Position numbers and translations under genes: made by a program
The notes under the pieces: generated by a model
Database searches by the model: none
What the model was told of the DNA's origin: nothing
The model's input: only the letters and a program-made list of their open reading frames with translations
Shown: one piece after another, positions 62,798 to 64,000 of the stretch
Layout of the letters: each line of letters opens with the position of its first letter
Numbering within the stretch: the first letter of the stretch is position 1
Source: Flavitalea plasmicola
GTDB taxonomy: Bacteria > Bacteroidota > Bacteroidia > Chitinophagales > Chitinophagaceae
Reading direction: 5' to 3'
Assembly (NCBI RefSeq): GCF_030546645.1
Contig: NZ_JAUOTO010000005.1
Span: 558,001-622,000, forward strand
Length of the DNA stretch: 64,000 nucleotides

Positions 62798-64000
62798 GTG
62801 TCAGTTTAAAATTTTCGTAAATTTAAACTGATAAACATGGAAAAGCAATCATTCGATTTTGAAGCCTTTAAAAAGCAAGCTGCGAGCCGGATCAAGAACG
62901 GCGATACCCTGTTGGGCAAGGAGGGTGTGCTGACACCTTTACTGAAAGAGTTCCTGGAAGGAGCCTTGGAGGGAGAGTTGGAGGCGCACATTGAGGAGAA
63001 TGAGGACGCCAACCGAAAGAATGGCAAGGGCAAAAAGAGGGTCAAGACACCTGTAGGAAGTGTGGATATCAACACGCCGCGAGACCGGAACGGCAGCTTT
63101 GAGCCGGAGATCATTCCCAAGCGGAATAAGACGCTGGGCGTCGATCTTGACCGGCAGATTATCGCCTTGTACGCCCGTGGCGCCAGCTACGGCGATATCC
63201 GGGACCATCTATCTGAGATGTATGACCTGGATGTTTCCCCCGCCACCATCAGCCGCGTAACGGACAAGATCCTGCCACTGATCCAGGAGTGGCGGAACAA
63301 GCCACTGGAAGCTGTCTACCCCTTTGTATGGCTGGATGCGATCCATTACAAGGTTCGTCATGAAGGACGTGTTGTGAGCCGGGCGGTCTACTGCATCATC
63401 GGTCTGAACCAGGATGGATACAAGGAACTCTTGGGTATGTATGTAGGTGAAAATGAGGGCGCTAAATTCTGGCTGCAGGTATTGACAGACTTGCAAAACC
63501 GGGGAGTCAGTGACATCTTCATCGCCTGCATTGATAACCTTCAGGGCTTTGCCGATGCCATAGAAAGCATCTTTCCCCAGGCTGAGGTCAAGCTGTGTGT
63601 GGTTCACCAGATACGTAATTCTCAAAAATATCTTTCCCACAAGGACGTCAAAGCCTTTATGAAAGACCTTCAGGGAGTATATCGGGCGACGACCAAAGAG
63701 CTTGCCGAGCGCCATCTGGATCAATTATCGTCCAACTGGGGCGCCCGTTATCCTAAAGTCATAGAGTCCTGGAAGAAGAACTGGCCTCGTCTCAGCAGCT
63801 ATTTTCAATACAATAAAGAGATTCGCAGGATAATGTACACTACCAATATCATCGAGGGCTTTCATCGGCAGCTTCGCACCGTTACCAAATCTAAAGGCGC
63901 CTTCCAAAGCGAAGATGCCTTGATGAAACTACTGTTCCTCGTGCAGGAGACTATCGTTGCCAAGTGGAATAAGCCTGTTCATAACTGGAATCAAACACTT
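62798..64000 (+). mobile_element. IS256-family insertion sequence, right end outside window
   Basis: The left end is close to 62798 (GTGTCAGTTTAAAATTTT). A perfect 10-bp inverted repeat, TCAGTTTAAA (62801-62810) and TTTAAACTGA (62822-62831), lies between the end and the transposase start, as is common for promoter-proximal ends in this family. The element lies at the broken 3' end of the older copy, so it probably inserted into it. The right end and target duplication are not in view. Confidence 0.85.
62837..64000 (+). CDS. IS256-family transposase (3' end cut by window)
   Basis: The frame is open for 388 codons from ATG 62837 to the last base without a stop; full transposases of the family are about 400 residues. 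Transposase_mut features are intact: the N-terminal helical DNA-binding region, the catalytic Asp of FVWLDAIHYKVR, the second Asp of FIACIDNLQGFADAI and the Glu of TTNIIEGFHRQLR (DDE set). It moves the element by cut-and-paste with circular intermediates. It has a young appearance, without stops, unlike the neighbouring copy. Confidence 0.92.
   Translation, partial: MEKQSFDFEAFKKQAASRIKNGDTLLGKEGVLTPLLKEFLEGALEGELEAHIEENEDANRKNGKGKKRVKTPVGSVDINTPRDRNGSFEPEIIPKRNKTLGVDLDRQIIALYARGASYGDIRDHLSEMYDLDVSPATISRVTDKILPLIQEWRNKPLEAVYPFVWLDAIHYKVRHEGRVVSRAVYCIIGLNQDGYKELLGMYVGENEGAKFWLQVLTDLQNRGVSDIFIACIDNLQGFADAIESIFPQAEVKLCVVHQIRNSQKYLSHKDVKAFMKDLQGVYRATTKELAERHLDQLSSNWGARYPKVIESWKKNWPRLSSYFQYNKEIRRIMYTTNIIEGFHRQLRTVTKSKGAFQSEDALMKLLFLVQETIVAKWNKPVHNWNQTL

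Noticed and set aside
1-64000. CRISPR arrays, tRNA and rRNA genes
   Set aside because: No regularly spaced repeats and no tRNA-like or rRNA-like sequence were seen on reading; this is not a substitute for a covariance-model scan.

Overview
The window looks like a chromosome segment of a Bacteroidota bacterium of the Chitinophagaceae type (Chitinophaga or a relative). Three kinds of evidence point there: SusC/SusD outer-membrane pairs with ECF sigma factor and FecR anti-sigma genes, a conjugation cluster of the Bacteroides CTn type (TraE, TraF, TraG, TraJ, TraK, TraM and MobC homologues), and genes that rarely show Shine-Dalgarno sites but sometimes carry TAnnTTTG-type promoters. No rRNA or tRNA gene and no CRISPR array was seen.

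Layout. 1-11.2 kb: the end of one SusC gene with its SusD, a few small genes, then an ECF sigma / FecR / SusC signalling operon without SusD. 11.2-18.3 kb: a defence-like island with a TIR-domain fragment, a Crp/Fnr relic, an intact SIR2-HerA pair, a frameshifted repeat-rich membrane protein and an intact Crp/Fnr regulator. 18.4-31.1 kb: a compact conjugation module on the + strand, with two unusual in-frame fusions (TraG with a TraI/DUF4141-like tail, TraM with a TraN/DUF4138-like tail), three DUF4141-like paralogues, a relaxosome protein, a relaxase and a coupling protein. No integrase is visible. 31.4-39.9 kb: FecR / SusC / SusD and a TlpA-type thioredoxin protein, the later part AT-rich. 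39.9-47 kb: a minus-strand operon encoding an FAD oxidoreductase fused to a GT-C-like membrane domain, a MauE/DoxX protein, a thioredoxin-like lipoprotein and a class III lanthipeptide synthetase-like LanKC protein, followed by a decayed small peptide gene. 47-58 kb: further GT-C-like membrane proteins, AraC regulators, a TonB-type outer-membrane protein and a LolA-like protein. 59-64 kb: an S9 peptidase, then a decayed and a fresh IS256-family element.

How parts may work together. The most notable theme is two families of small (about 100 residue) exported peptides. Members are encoded head-on against SusC/SusD loci (2506-2808, 10854-11171, 37910-38209). One family also has a broken member directly downstream of LanKC. 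The LanKC, thioredoxin, MauE and peptide genes together suggest an undescribed peptide-modification system, possibly a RiPP whose export and redox handling occur in the envelope. This is inference: no leader/core boundary or modification can be read from the sequence alone. The SIR2-HerA pair is a known anti-phage module.
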